Assembly (NCBI GenBank): GCA_019188255.1 | Contig: JAETXT010000004.1 | Span: 3,100,001-3,164,000 of the forward strand | Reading direction: 5' to 3' | Length of the DNA stretch: 64,000 nucleotides | From: Verticillium longisporum | Lineage: Eukaryota; Ascomycota; Sordariomycetes; Glomerellales; Plectosphaerellaceae | Part shown: piece after piece, positions 23,114 through 34,574 of the stretch | Layout: each line of letters begins with the position of its first letter | Numbering within the stretch: the stretch's first letter is position 1 | The notes under the pieces: generated by a model | Seen by the model: only the letters and a program-made list of their open reading frames with translations | Told to the model about the DNA's origin: nothing | The model's database searches: none | Program-made: the position numbers and the translations under genes

Positions 23114-23851
23114 TCAATTACTCCCATCCAACCCCGAGATGTGTACTTCTGACGAACCAGAGTCATCCCACCTTTGCAGGACTTGCGCCCATTCTTCCGC
23201 TGTGTTGACATTCGCAAACCACCAGTCACAACCCTCTGGCACTCTCAACATGTCACCCCCGACCTCTTTGACTACTGCCGACGGGCTCAGTCTACCTTCT
23301 GCAGCTCTTTGTGTGAGTATGCGCAGTGCTTCCGGGGACCATAACCCGAGCAACGGCTCACAGAAGCCTTCAGAAGATTTGAAGCACTTGACAGGATGAA
23401 AGGGATTTTGAATCAGTTTCTGCAGAGCCTCTGCCGGGATGAGTGGATAATCACAGGCCACCACTAGCCAGGAAGCATCTGGATCGTATGCATGAGCTGC
23501 AACGAGCCCAGAGGCAGGGCCAGAAGAGATATCGGTCCCATTGGGCAATTGATCCATGAGAATGAATATAGAACCGTCTTGAGCACCACAACCGTTCGGG
23601 AGAGATACGTCCTTCCTGTTGACGACTTTCAGGCTGGAGAGCATCTTGTCTTGCTGCGACTCCTGGGCGAGCGAGATGAATATCTGACAACTTGGCAGGA
23701 CGGATCGGATGAGTTGAAGCTGATGATGATATAATGGCGTCTGTTGTGGCGTTTGGAGCAAATGCTTTGGCCGACCGAGTCTCGATGACTTGCCTCCGGC
23801 GAGGAGCACTGCTTTGATGGACGGACCGGTCCGGGCCGGGTTGGCAGTCAT
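23114..23851 (-). CDS. mobA: Molybdenum cofactor guanylyltransferase (MobA-like)
   Basis: An intronless 245-residue frame from ATG 23851 (MTANPARTGPSIKAVLLAGG). The NTP-transferase signature LAGGKSSRLGRPKHLL at about residues 18-33 matches the MobA consensus LAGGxSxRMGxDK with K retained. A second hallmark is the GPASGLVAAH segment followed by WLVVACDYPLI (family GPLAGI...DMP), which binds Mg-GTP. Residues near EPLLGLWSPEAL match the family's substrate loop. MobA links GMP to molybdopterin to make MGD, needed only by DMSO-reductase-superfamily enzymes. It is not part of the usual eukaryotic pathway, and its neighbour is exactly such an enzyme. It could in principle be a MocA-type cytidylyltransferase, but the context favours MobA. 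It is divergent from the oxidoreductase (318-bp spacer) and upstream of moeA. Confidence 0.9.
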   Translation of the reverse strand: MTANPARTGPSIKAVLLAGGKSSRLGRPKHLLQTPQQTPLYHHQLQLIRSVLPSCQIFISLAQESQQDKMLSSLKVVNRKDVSLPNGCGAQDGSIFILMDQLPNGTDISSGPASGLVAAHAYDPDASWLVVACDYPLIPAEALQKLIQNPFHPVKCFKSSEGFCEPLLGLWSPEALRILTQRAAEGRLSPSAVVKEVGGDMLRVPEGCDWWFANVNTAEEWAQVLQRWDDSGSSEVHISGLDGSN

Positions 23852-24169
23852 TGTGAAAGTTGCTGACAAGATTCCGGTGAATAAAGAATGCCCTTTCAAC
23901 AATACTGTGATGCTCTCCCAGACGGCTACACGTCAGCCCTCGAGACCTTCATTCTAGACGTTCCGGAGAAGCTACAATCGGCCCCACAAAACCGGCCCGG
24001 ACCATGACGCATCAGCTCGTCAGTGTCGCATCATTAGTCCGGGGGACCGGCGCTTCGCTGCTTTCCAATAGCAGTCGCCTTATTGCTCAATTGATTTGCA
24101 TGTCCCAAGCCCTTCGTGTTCACCCTCGAGCCATTCGGTCTCCAGAGTCGCATCAAGCTGAAACCAACC
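23852..24169. promoter_or_regulatory. Divergent promoter of mobA and the molybdopterin oxidoreductase
   Basis: 318 bp separate the two head-to-head start codons (23851 minus, 24170 plus). The arrangement suggests coordinated expression of enzyme and cofactor gene. No operator or known factor site could be named by eye. Confidence 0.6.
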
Positions 24170-27100
24170 ATGCCGTCAGGTTCACGAAACTTCGGCGAAC
24201 CGCCGGCCCACTGCGGCCGAGACTGCATAGAGGACATTTACGGTGCACGGACGCCCTACAAGCACGAGTGGCCTACTCGCGTCGACCACGCCTACGACGA
24301 GGAGCCGGAGAAGTGGGTGCAGAGCGCGTGCGTCCTCTGCAGCAACGGGTGCGGTCTCGACATTGGCGTCAAGGATGGCAAGGTTGTCGGCGTTCGGGGC
24401 AGGGCGTCAGATCGGGTGAACAAGGGGAGGCTTGGGCCCAAGGGGCTTCACGGGTGAGTATGCTCATATTCTATGTATGGGTGCAGCAGCTGACCTTATC
24501 ACCAGGTGGAAGGGCATCAATAGCCCTGATCGCTTGCAGCACCCCCTGATTCGGCGGAACGGAAAGCTGGAACGCGCCACGTGGGACGAGGCCATGGGTC
24601 TTATTGTCGAGCGCTCCAAAACGCTGATAGAGAGACTCACCAGTCACAGTATAGCCTTCTATACGAGCGGGCAGCTGTTCCTCGAGGAATACTATGCCCT
24701 GGCTTTGGTCGGGAAGGCAGGACTGCATACGCTTCACATGTAAAGCGAGCCTTGTCCCATGTGTGGATGACAACTAATGGGAATGCAGGGATGGCAACAC
24801 GCGTCTGTGCACGGCTACGGCAGCTGCGTCGATGCGAGAGTCCTTTGGATCAGATGGGCAGCCCGGGTCGTATACTGATATCGACTACACAGACTGTCTT
24901 TTCTTCGTCGGGCACAATATGGCTGCGACGCAAACGGTGCTGTGGAGCAGGGTGCTAGACAGGCTTGATGGGCCAGACCCCCACAGCTCATTGTCGTCGA
25001 CCCGCGGCTGTCGGAGACGGCGAGGAGAGCCACGGTTCACTTGTCACCCAGGATCGGGACAAATATGGCTCTTCTCAACGGAATTCAGCATTTGATGTTC
25101 AAGAACAAGTGGTACAACCAAGACTGGCTCGAAAAGCATGTTGTCGGTTTCAAGGATCTCGAACAGACGGTCAAGGACTACACACCTGATATCGTCGAAA
25201 GGATCACCGGTGTCCCTGTCAAGGACCTACAGAAAGCCGCCGAGATTCTCGGAAACACCAAGAGCCTACTTTCAACTGCGTTACAGGGAGTCTATCAGTC
25301 CAATCAAGCAACAGCGAGCGCCTGCCAGATCAACAACATCAATCTCCTCCGTGGGTTGATCGGGAAACCCGGTAGCGGCGTCTTGCAAATGAACGGCCAG
25401 CCGACTGCACAAAACAACCGCGAAGCAGGCTGCGACGGCGAATTCCCCGGTTTTCGCAACCACCTCAACCCAGACCACATGGAGGAACTCGCGAGGCTGT
25501 GGAATCTCGAACAGATCCAGGTCCCCCACTGGAATGAACCAACTCATGTGCAGAACCTGTTGAACTTTATGGAGGACGGCTCGATCAGGATGTTGTGGAT
25601 CTCGGGAACGAATCCCCTCGTCAGCCTGCCAAATCTGCCCCGCGTTAGGAAGATCATGACCAATCCGAGCCTTTTGGTTGTGTGTCAGGATATATACCTG
25701 ACGGAAACGGCTGCGGTCGCCGATGTCGTGCTGCCGGCGGCGCAATGGGGCGAGAAGACGGGTTGCTTTACAAACGTTGACCGGACGGTGCATCTCTCCC
25801 GCAAGGCTGTTGAACCGCCCGGGGAGGCCAAGAGTGATCTCGATATTTTCATGGATTACGGCAGGAGGATGGGCTTCCAGGATAAAGATGGGCAGAGCCT
25901 CTTTCCGTTCAAAGACGCGGCGGAGGTGTTCGAGGCGTGGAAAAGGGTGTCAAAGGGTCGACCTTGCGATTACAGCGGCCTGTCTTACGAGAAGCTTAGC
26001 GGCGGCTCTGGACTCCAGTGGCCGTGTAACGAGGCGAATCCGACTGGAACGGAACGGCTCTTTACCGACGGCAAGTTTTTCACTGACCTTGACGTCTGCG
26101 AGAGTTTCGGACACGACTTGGAGACTGGCGCGCCGTACTCGAAGGAAGCGTATTCCGGTATGAATCCTGCTGGGCGCGCCATTCTCAAGTCGTGCCACTA
26201 TTTCGAGCCGATGGAGGGTACAGACGAAACATACCCTCTCCGATTGTCAACCGGGAGGAATGTGTTCCACTTCCACACGCGCACAAAGACTGGTCGCGCC
26301 AAGTCGCTGCAAAAGGCTTGTCCCGAGCCTGAAGTGCGCATCGCCCCTGAAGATGCTGAAAAGCTGGATATTCAGACGGGAGACATGGTAATCGTCAGCT
26401 CACGGAGGGGTGCGATCGAGGTACGGGCTAGGGTCGGCGGTACCAAGGTCGGACAGGTATTCTTGCCATTCCATTTTGGATACTGGGATGCAAAAGACGG
26501 ACGGGCGCGGGCTGCGAACGAGCTCACAGTTGGTAAGACGTGACCTGGTGTGTTCATGCTCTGAACAGTGCTAACGGACGCAGAGCGATGGGACCCTATT
26601 TCGAAACAGCCGACTTTTAAAGCTGGTGCTGTTCGTATCGAAAAGGTGACTGACACTGGAAAAGTCAACGTTCCCGAGCCTCAGTCTGCAGCGGAGGTCG
26701 AAGCATCAAACAAGTCTGCTCATACCTCAATGGCTGATGAAGACTCCATGCGCAAGCGACAACTGGAAGAATGGCTTGGTGAAGCCTACGAAAGCATCAT
26801 ACACCTCTCCGAGATTTATGAGGACCTGATTCCTGATCTCGTGCACGATCTTGAAATCGAAGCAGGGCTGCGCGTCCTCAGCCGCATTGCCGAGGGTATG
26901 CGGCGTCGATTCGAGACGTACATCCGCGAACTGGGCGAGGACAGCCAGCGCGGCAGCAAGAAAGCGGAGAAGTTGAGAGACGCGCTGTTCCCGAGTCGAG
27001 ACTCGCAGCGCAGCCCGTACGAGGTGATGGAGACACTACAGGCGCTGCATGCCTATCTGGCTCACATCGATGGTGGCTTGACGGCGCTGGTGCCAGTCAG

Positions 27101-27272
27101 CCAGGCCATGTGGTATCAGGGGTTCTACGATGCGGTAGTAGAGGGAAAGCGGAGCTTGTCAAGGATGCAAGCCTGGGTCAACCAGCAGATCAAGGTGAGG
27201 GCACCGCAGACGTTGCTAGTACCTGCGTGGAAGGGTGTCGAGGGCGAGGAGGACGGAGGCGCTGGCATCTGA
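24170..27272 (+). CDS. Bacterial-type molybdopterin (bis-MGD) oxidoreductase, nitrate reductase/formate dehydrogenase-like
   Basis: The exons are 24170-24453, 24506-24739, 24789-26532 and 26584-27272, with introns of 52, 49 and 51 nt. The product is about 983 residues. The start is MPSGSRNFGEP; only a GTG lies further upstream. The N-terminal Fe-S domain has Cys54, Cys57 and Cys61 (CVLCSNGC), but the usual fourth Cys position is Gly89 (GRLGPKG). Cys180 in GNTRLCTATAA sits where Nas/Nap/Fdh enzymes have the Mo-ligand Cys or Sec. The molybdopterin domains follow (SYTDIDYTDCLFFVGHN, LWISGTNPLVSLP, TAAVADVVLPAAQWGEKTG), then the dinucleotide-binding domain (LSTGRNVFHFHTRTKTGRA, FLPFHFGYWDA). A further ~200-residue helical C-terminus has no named fold. 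No targeting signal is visible, so it is probably cytosolic. The substrate is unknown. One base is missing in the C-run 24978-24982; conserved sequence resumes in the next frame. Confidence 0.88.
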
Positions 27273-30185
27273 GCATCTGATTAGCTCGCTCCTGGTGTTG
27301 TTGTGCAGCCGCGGAAATCTCCAGCCATCGATAGGCTGCTTCGGTAGCCGTGTTCGTCGGGCCGGCCTGGAAGCTGCTATCAGAGAATGCGAGTGCTTCA
27401 TACTAGCGGTCAGTCCCTTGTGGTGGGTCACCAAGAGACCTCTCTGATGCAGAATTGCCCAGCCGATGCTTTTCGGATCCCATTCGCATCTGTGCGGCTG
27501 ATGGGAATCAGGGTAGAAAGCTGTGTAACACAGAGAGAGAGGAGTCATCCAAGATGCAGTTCACAGCGCTGTGTTAAGCCTCGTAGTAGGAATCATGATG
27601 ACAAAGCCAGGTTTATGAGGAAAAGGTGGCAGGAACCACTAATTCAAGGAAGGTGTTGTTGTCATTGATGGCAGGCAGTGGCTATGATGATGTTGGCAAG
27701 GAAAGCGCAGGCTTACACAGTGTGTTGATCTCGTGCCTGCAATCTATCATTGGGTGCCCATCGGCCATACAGGTGTAGGTATAGTGCGCTCCACATGAAT
27801 CTGATCGATAATCAACATTTTCGTAGGCAGCCGTCTTAGAGCTCGCTCCTTCAGGCAATGCAAAAAGACACGCCTTGTTCGCCATTCTATCGACTTCTTC
27901 CAGTTTGGGACTGCATCCATCCTCCCATTTCTTGTGACTCCAGCCGGACGACGGACAGCCTGAGTCCAGGAAGATGGAGGTCAATAGCCCGGCGGTTCAT
28001 ATCTGCCAAGGAGTGAGGGACCCGGACCTCCCGAACCCACTTCGCTAATCATTTGCTAGCTCGCTCGCTCGTAGATGATCACGTCAGACTAATCTCGACA
28101 CCCTTTCGTCTGGGACACGGCCCTTATTACGCGGATTCGGAATCCTCCTCCCTGCCCGCCTAATCTCAAAAGCGCCAGCAACAAGCCCCAGGTCAGAAGC
28201 AGTCCCGCTGGCGCGACAGATCCCAGCAGATAAGGTTTTTGTCTCGACGCAGATCAGCTTCCCCACCGCTAGTATGCTGATGGACAGCGACGACCGACGC
28301 GAACGGACGAATCTGCTGATGCCACGGCCGTCGTGCAACGGCGACAACGTGAATGGCTGTTCGCCGCTCTCCATGCTACCATGTTGCTATCTGACGCGCA
28401 CATCCGATGCCTATTGGCGCTCATGCGAGGCGGCCGTTACTTTTGGCAATCCATGTTTCAGTCGCGCTGCTGCTACGGTACAGTGGTCCGTAGGATTCAT
28501 CTCGGCCCGCCGAGCTTTTGTTCTTCTGAATTCTGGGTGGTCGGGGGAGTTTGGCGTCTGGCGTTTGGCGAGGTACTCTTGTCTCGGTTGATCGCGCCCA
28601 TCTGACAAATACTCTCTGCGCCCAAACTCCGCGGCGATTCCGGGGCTTGCACTTGCATCCTCACTTTGCATTCCATTGTTCTTTCTACCTGCTTCTGAGG
28701 TCGTCTGTCGACCTCCACAGTGTACCCCTTCGCATGCTGTCTTGGCAGTTGGCCTCAGCGTTGGGGTGCTAGGTGGTGCGATGGTGCGATGCAGTGAAAG
28801 GGCGGGATAGAGCGGATCCATCTGTAAGTCTCCTTTTGAGCTGTGCAAATGTCTCCGATGAGCTCAACCCCTCGTCGCCTTGGCTGCTTGAACAAAACAT
28901 CATCGTCAGCAGTTCTCCTGCAGACGATCGCGTACGTCACAGCGACCGAGTTGCGAACTGGTGAGAGACACGGGCTGCTGGACGCGCCCGAGACCACAAA
29001 TGATGCCTGGAGTTTGGTTAAGCCCGGCGGCTCAGCTGTACCAACACACACCCTCAACCTCAACAACGGCCAAATCCCATCCATCGGCAGAAACCCATGG
29101 TCGGAAGAAACCCACCCAAGGAGAAAACCCATAACTCCACTGGTGGTACCCCTCGAGCGCGCTAACGCCATCCAAAGTCCGCAAGCCAGCATCTGCAAAC
29201 TCCATCACCCTCCCTCCCAAGTCAAAGCCAATGGAACGGGCCACAGAGCAACGGGCAACGGACATGGGCATGGGTCACACACTTTGTCCGCAGACAGCGC
29301 GCTAGCTAGCCAAGACACAGGCCGACTTGAGGCCCACAAAGCACGAGGACTCTGGATTGCTCGTCTCATCTCGCCATCCACAAGGCAGCCCCCCTTGGAC
29401 AACGGACAAAACCCATCAGCGGATCATCTCACCACATCGATGCCCGGATTGGGCCACCGTGCTGCAGCTCGACAAGGGAGGGATTCTCACCTTTTCTCGT
29501 AGGGCTTACCGGCTACCATGACATCCTGACACCCCGCCCACCGATTACCAATAAGCATGTTGGCGCCCAGCCGCTTGCTGCCCGCGTATTAGCCATGAGG
29601 GGATAGTACGTACCCAACAGTGTACCTTGTCGTCGTGCGCAATTCTGCCGCTGGACACAGGTCGCCTGGTCTGGCCATTTCCAGGCAAAGCATGGCACAC
29701 AAGTACCACCACCCCTACCTGGCCAGATGAATCACCCTCTCTATCCCTGTACGACCCATTCTCCGTGTAGCCAGAATTACCAAAGATGTCTCCGAACACG
29801 TGCATTGGTCACCTCGAGACTCTCGGTCTCGGTTCTAAGCCCGGGCGAGAACTTGCTGCGCAGGAGGGACAGAGCCATGGGCCGAAACAGACGAGGCGGA
29901 CCGCCTGCCCTTGCGGAACTGAGGTAGAAACTATGCAGAGATGATGTGAGGCAGACCGTCATGGTCGTCTTGGTAAGATTCTTTCTTCATCGCAGTGGAA
30001 AGGCAGTGCTACATAAGGCACGCCCCGAAGCCATCCTACACGGCCCATCCCTTCCTTCAAGCCACACACACTCTTGCATCGCGGGTCCTTGCTCACTACC
30101 AACCTTATTACGGTAGCACGACACCACATCAGCCCTGACTTGACCTCACCCAACCCATCAACAAACACAAAGGGGCTTCCTCGTC
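27273..30185. other. Intergenic region, 2.9 kb
   Basis: Between the oxidoreductase stop and the MFS gene start. A minus-strand stretch at about 27682-27981 is cysteine-rich (seven Cys in about 95 codons, CPSSGWSHKKWEDGC and DCRHEINTLCKP) and could be the last exon of a secreted protein, but it has no ATG of its own and no upstream exon was found. The last ~250 bp (29930-30185) look like a pyrimidine-rich leader for the MFS gene. No electron-transfer partner, FdhD or nitrate transporter was found here. Confidence 0.5.
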
Positions 30186-32086
30186 ATGTCTCTGACCGCC
30201 AGTAACCTAGGGGGCAACCCTGAGAAGGAACCCGAGAGGTCCCCTTCCGTGACACCATCGGCGTATGAAGAGGCCAAGAAGGACTATGGCTCGACCTCCG
30301 ACGTCGATGAAGAGGCGCAGACGCAGACGCAGCCGGACAAGGGTGTCGAGGACGCCGCACCGGCGGAAGAACTTCAGTACCCTACAGGCATGCGCTTGAC
30401 TTTCGTCTTTGTCGCCCTCATGCTTAGCATCTTCCTTGTTGCCCTCGACATGACCATCGTCGGCACAGCTATCCCTAAGATTACCGACGAATTTAAGCGC
30501 CTGGACGAAGTGTCGTGGTACGGCGCCGCCTTCTTCATGACCGTGGCCGCCTTCCAGTCAACCTGTAAGTGATTTCCCGAGAGTGGTCCACCTTGAGGTA
30601 ACGGTGCTGATAAGTGGTTCTCTCTCAGGGGGCAAGGCGTACAAGTACTTCCCGCTGAAGATTAGCTTCCTCATCTCGATCGCCATCTTCGAAGTGGGTT
30701 CGCTCATCTGTGCCGTCGCCCCGACCTCCATCGCTCTCATCGTCGGCCGTGCCATCGCCGGTGTTGGTGCCGCGGGTATCGGTTCCGGAGCCTACACCAT
30801 CATCGGATTCGCCGCCCCTCCGGCCAAACGCCCGGCATACACTGGTGCTATCGGTGCTTCGTACGGTATTGCCTCGGTCATCGGCCCCATCGTTGGTGGC
30901 GTCTTTTCCGACCACGTCACTTGGCGATGGTGCTTCTACATCAACCTGCCCATCGTGCGTTGCCCCAGTCCCTGAACCTCATTCCGACTCCCCAGACTGA
31001 CTTGACTAGGGTGCCGTCTCTGCTGCCATCATTCTGTTCTGGTTCCAGACACCTCCTCACGCCATTCCCGTTGAGGCACCTCTGAAGGAGAAGATCCTGC
31101 AGATGGATCCCCTTGGCACTGCCCTCATCATGGCTGCCACCATCTCTTTCCTGCTCGCCTTCCAGTACGGCGGCGTTGAACATGCTTGGGACTCTTCAGT
31201 CGTCATTGGCCTCATTGTCGGTTTCGTCCTCATGGCCATTGCGTTTGGTGTACTTCAATGGTACCAAGGCGAGCGCTCCATGATCGCCCCGCGCCTCATC
31301 AAAGACCGCACGCTTTACATCTCCAGCATTTACATGTTCTTCTATGCTGGCGCCTACTTCACCCTCATCTACTATCTGCCCATCTACTTCCAGTCGGTCG
31401 ACAACCAATCCCCCACGCAATCCGGTGTGCGCAATCTGCCTCTCATCATCGGTGTCACCATCGCTACCGTTAGTTCGGGCATCTCGATCACCATGTATGG
31501 GCACTACACACCCATCCTCGTCGTATCTGCTGCCGTCTCTACCGTGGCGGCTGGCCTGATTTACACGCTCGACATTGGTAGCGGCAGCGGCGAGTGGATC
31601 GGCTACCAGGCCCTCGCTGGCCTGTCCTGGGGCGCCTCGTTCCAGATTCCGATGATCGCCGTCCAGGGTACCTCGACACCCGAAGACCTCGCCTCCAAGA
31701 CAGCCATTCTGCTCTGTAAGTTTCTCCTGTGGCGCTGACAGCTTTGACATGACCATCTTCGCTAACACCAACCAGTCTTCCAGATTATCGGCGGTGCCTT
31801 CTACGTTGCAGGTGCTCAGGCTGGTTTCCTCCAGACCATCCTCAAGACCCTTCGCGACACAGCGCCCCAGATTCCCCAAGAGCAAGTTATCTTGACTGGC
31901 GCGACTGAGATCCGCAACGCCTTCCCCACGGACGTCGTCCCGCTTGTCATTGAGGCTTATATGGACGGCCTTCGCGTCACGTTTGCGCTTGTTATTGCCG
32001 GCGCGGGTGTGGCCTTTGTGGCGAGTCTTGGGTCCAGGTGGAAGAAGCTCGACACCAGCAACCTGTCTGCTGGCGGCGCGGCTTAG
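30186..32086 (+). CDS. MFS multidrug/toxin exporter, DHA2 (14-TM, ToxA-like)
   Basis: Four exons (30186-30564, 30629-30954, 31010-31715, 31776-32086) give 573 residues; introns are 64, 55 and 60 nt. After a hydrophilic acidic N-terminus of about 70 residues, 14 membrane helices follow. Family motifs are [13 protein letters not shown] in TM1 (motif D1 of the 14-TM drug:H+ antiporters), [19 protein letters not shown], and the antiporter motif [19 protein letters not shown] in TM5 followed by [11 protein letters not shown]. It would act at the plasma membrane, exporting toxic or secondary metabolites by proton antiport. The closest named relatives are ToxA-like and azole-efflux pumps. There is no adjacent biosynthetic gene cluster in this window, so the cargo is unknown. 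The frame is intact. Confidence 0.92.
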
Positions 32087-32602
32087 ACGTCGCGGTCTAT
32101 GAGGAGTTCTGAGATGGATAATGGATAGCTGGAGGAAGCAGATCTGGGACCGAGAGTGAAGGATATAGTGGCATAGACGGCGTTGGTGGCTGGTTGCTTG
32201 AGCAGCATGTCTGCATCTCCTATTCCGCATAATGACTAGAAATAATGCCTCTTGCTTTGACGAAGACAACATGTCGGGTAAAATATCTCCATAGATGTTG
32301 ATTCGATACCAAACGATTCTTGTCTACACCGGTGTCACAGAGTGTAGTAGTCATAGACCTGTGGCATTATTACGCAGTGTATTCTGTTTGTTAACTAGCC
32401 AAGTAATCTACGTCGAGGTCCAACCCCCTTGTTCCTCACCAGCAGGTTGTAGCCACATCTTCTTCTTCACAACTTGTCATACATTTAGCAGCCACAGATT
32501 ACCGAAACTGCCCTCCCAGAATCAAGTCAGCATCAGACCCCCAATGCGAAAGCCGACCTCATGGGTGAGCCCTCAATTTTGCCGAGTAAAGTGCCCGATT
32601 CA
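32087..32602. other. Convergent intergenic region (3' ends)
   Basis: 516 bp between two convergent genes; it holds both 3' UTRs. Nothing else is visible. Confidence 0.55.
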
Positions 32603-34086
32603 TCAGCACGTCCACCCCCTCTTCCTCCGCCACGGACTGACCGTAGTCGTATCCTCGCTCGCGCCATCCTCCCAGCTCAACTCGCCAAACTCACTGTACG
32701 GCCTGACGTGGCGGAACGCCAGATCCGTCGAGCGCGGTCTCGTTCTCGACGGCGCGCGGCGGGGGCCTTGTCTTGCAGCTGCCTGGCGCATGCGGTATGT
32801 GAAGAAACACGCTGCGCAGAGGGCTAGCACGCCGACGGGCAGGATCGTGCACAGGGCTATGAGGGCTGGTTTCGAGAGCGGGACCTTGACGTCTCTGGGC
32901 TGCGGGGGCTCGGTGTGCGGGTTGGTGGGATCGGGGGTTAAGAAGGGGCTTATCTCCGGAGGCGGGAGGAGGGGCAGGAGGCTCGTGGACCAGGTTTCTC
33001 CGTTGAAGGTTGCGGAGGCTATCTCCGTGGGGGAGGTCTGGTAGTAGAGTGTGAAGACGCGAGCTCCGCGACGGGAGGTTATGGTCAGGGGGACGGAAGG
33101 GGTGTGTGCCCTTGGCCAGAGATCGCGGGGCTGGGTGGGCTGTGGGATCCAGGTTTCGGGGCTGTTTGGTGGGGAGAGGAGGTGATGAGCGTTGCGTCGG
33201 TGCCGATGTAGAAGAGGGAAGATGATCCTTCCTCGTCGGTTGTGAGGGCTAGGGAGGGGAGGTTGTCGGGTTGGAATGAAGCCATCTCGCCAGCTATTGA
33301 AATAGTTGCTGATGGCCATTGTCAGCGGCGTGATTTAGGGGTTTGATTGCGTTCACACTTACACCTGTCCCAAACAGCGTCTTCGATGCCCTTCTGGAGC
33401 ACTTCAATGCCTTGCTCACCCGGTACGATGACGGTGACCTCCTTTTCGGCGGATGCAGCAGATGCCAGCGCGAGCCCGTTCCCTAGCTGGCCCGCCACCG
33501 ATCCACCATAGAGCCAGCCCGTTGGGTTATGGAACGAAAGTTCATTGATCCTTCTTTCCTCGTCGTGGGCGTAGACTCGAATGCCCTCCTCGGCGCCAAG
33601 GAGGACGGCACTGAGCGCGGTACGGGTATGGAGCGCGATACCATCGGGAAGGGCTGACGAGATGATCTCTGAGTTGTGAAGCGCGTAGGCGCCGCTGGTG
33701 GCGTTGCACTCGTAGCGAGCGTACACGAGGTTGTTTGAGGAGTCTTGATACCAGAGACAAGCCTAGAGGACGAGTCAGTCATACCCTTGAGAGACGAGCT
33801 GCATTGGAGGAAGGACCCATGTTGTCACGGCATCGAACCAGCCGACGCCAGCCAGGCTACTGTGTTCTTTGGGAGGGAACTCGGTCTCCAAGATGAAAGG
33901 GTCGTTGACTGGGAAGACGAGATCGATGGAGGTGTTGCAACTGCTGTGGTAGAAAAGCCGGGAAGTGGGAGCCTGGAGGACAAGCTGGTCTCCCATGTCC
34001 GTAGACCAAGCCGCCATTGAGGCCCTTGCAGAGTTGAGAAGCAGTAAGCAGACGATGCCTGCGACCTTGGAAGTTGAGGTTTTCAT
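32603..34086 (-). CDS. Secreted/type I membrane protein with a fungal lectin-like ectodomain
   Basis: Exons are proposed at 34086-33829, 33762-33363 and 33293-32603 (about 449 residues). The N-terminus MKTSTSKVAGIVCLLLLNSA is a signal peptide. The ectodomain has repeated beta-propeller-like strands (LWYQDSSNNLVYARYECN, GIRVYAHDEERRINELS, SLFYIGTDATLI, RVFTLYYQTSPTEIA) reminiscent of fungal fucose-lectin-like surface proteins. A single membrane helix (ALIALCTILPVGVLALCAA) is followed by a basic cytosolic tail. Intron 2 (69 nt, GTAAGT...TAG) is clear. The end of exon 1 is uncertain: the donor at 33828 (GTGACA) is weak but keeps the frame with a 66-nt intron. The last exon is shifted by one base at the G-run 33171-33174. 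The lectin assignment is a resemblance, not proven. Confidence 0.65.
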
Positions 34087-34574
34087 CTTTGGTCTTGAGA
34101 TCGGACTGCTTGTGCTGAAGATGAAGTAGTAGTCTGACTTTCGGACGATGAGGTTCCTTCAGAAGAAAGGTTAAAGAAAAGAGAAATAGAGCACTGGCAA
34201 ATTTAAGAATAAGAACAAATCAACGACAGCCGACGGTTAAGATTAATATTGTATTGAGAACTGGAAGGAACGGACTAGCATGTTGTTTGAATGGGAATGT
34301 TGCTGCTATTGAATGACGAAAATGACATGGATGGTTTTGCTCCTTCCATATGGAGAAGATAATAACCACGGGCAGACGTCTTATCTCAATTGACAGATTA
34401 TATATATATCAACCTCCAGAGTGAAGGCCACAAATGCCTTCGTGACGGTAACAGTACAGAGAATCACCCATCGTGCAACGAGAATAAACGACACGAATCT
34501 ACAATATGACATTGATGAAGTCTTTGACACTCATCACACGATCCCTCTATTATTTTGGAACTTCTAAAGCAAGC
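34087..34574. other. Intergenic region
   Basis: 488 bp of moderately AT-rich DNA between the start of the membrane-protein gene and the 3' end of the isomerase gene. It contains the former's promoter; nothing else is recognised. Confidence 0.55.

Noticed and set aside
28843..29502. A 219-codon plus-strand frame upstream of the MFS gene
   Set aside because: Low-complexity Pro/Thr/His-rich peptide, no domain; likely chance in promoter DNA.
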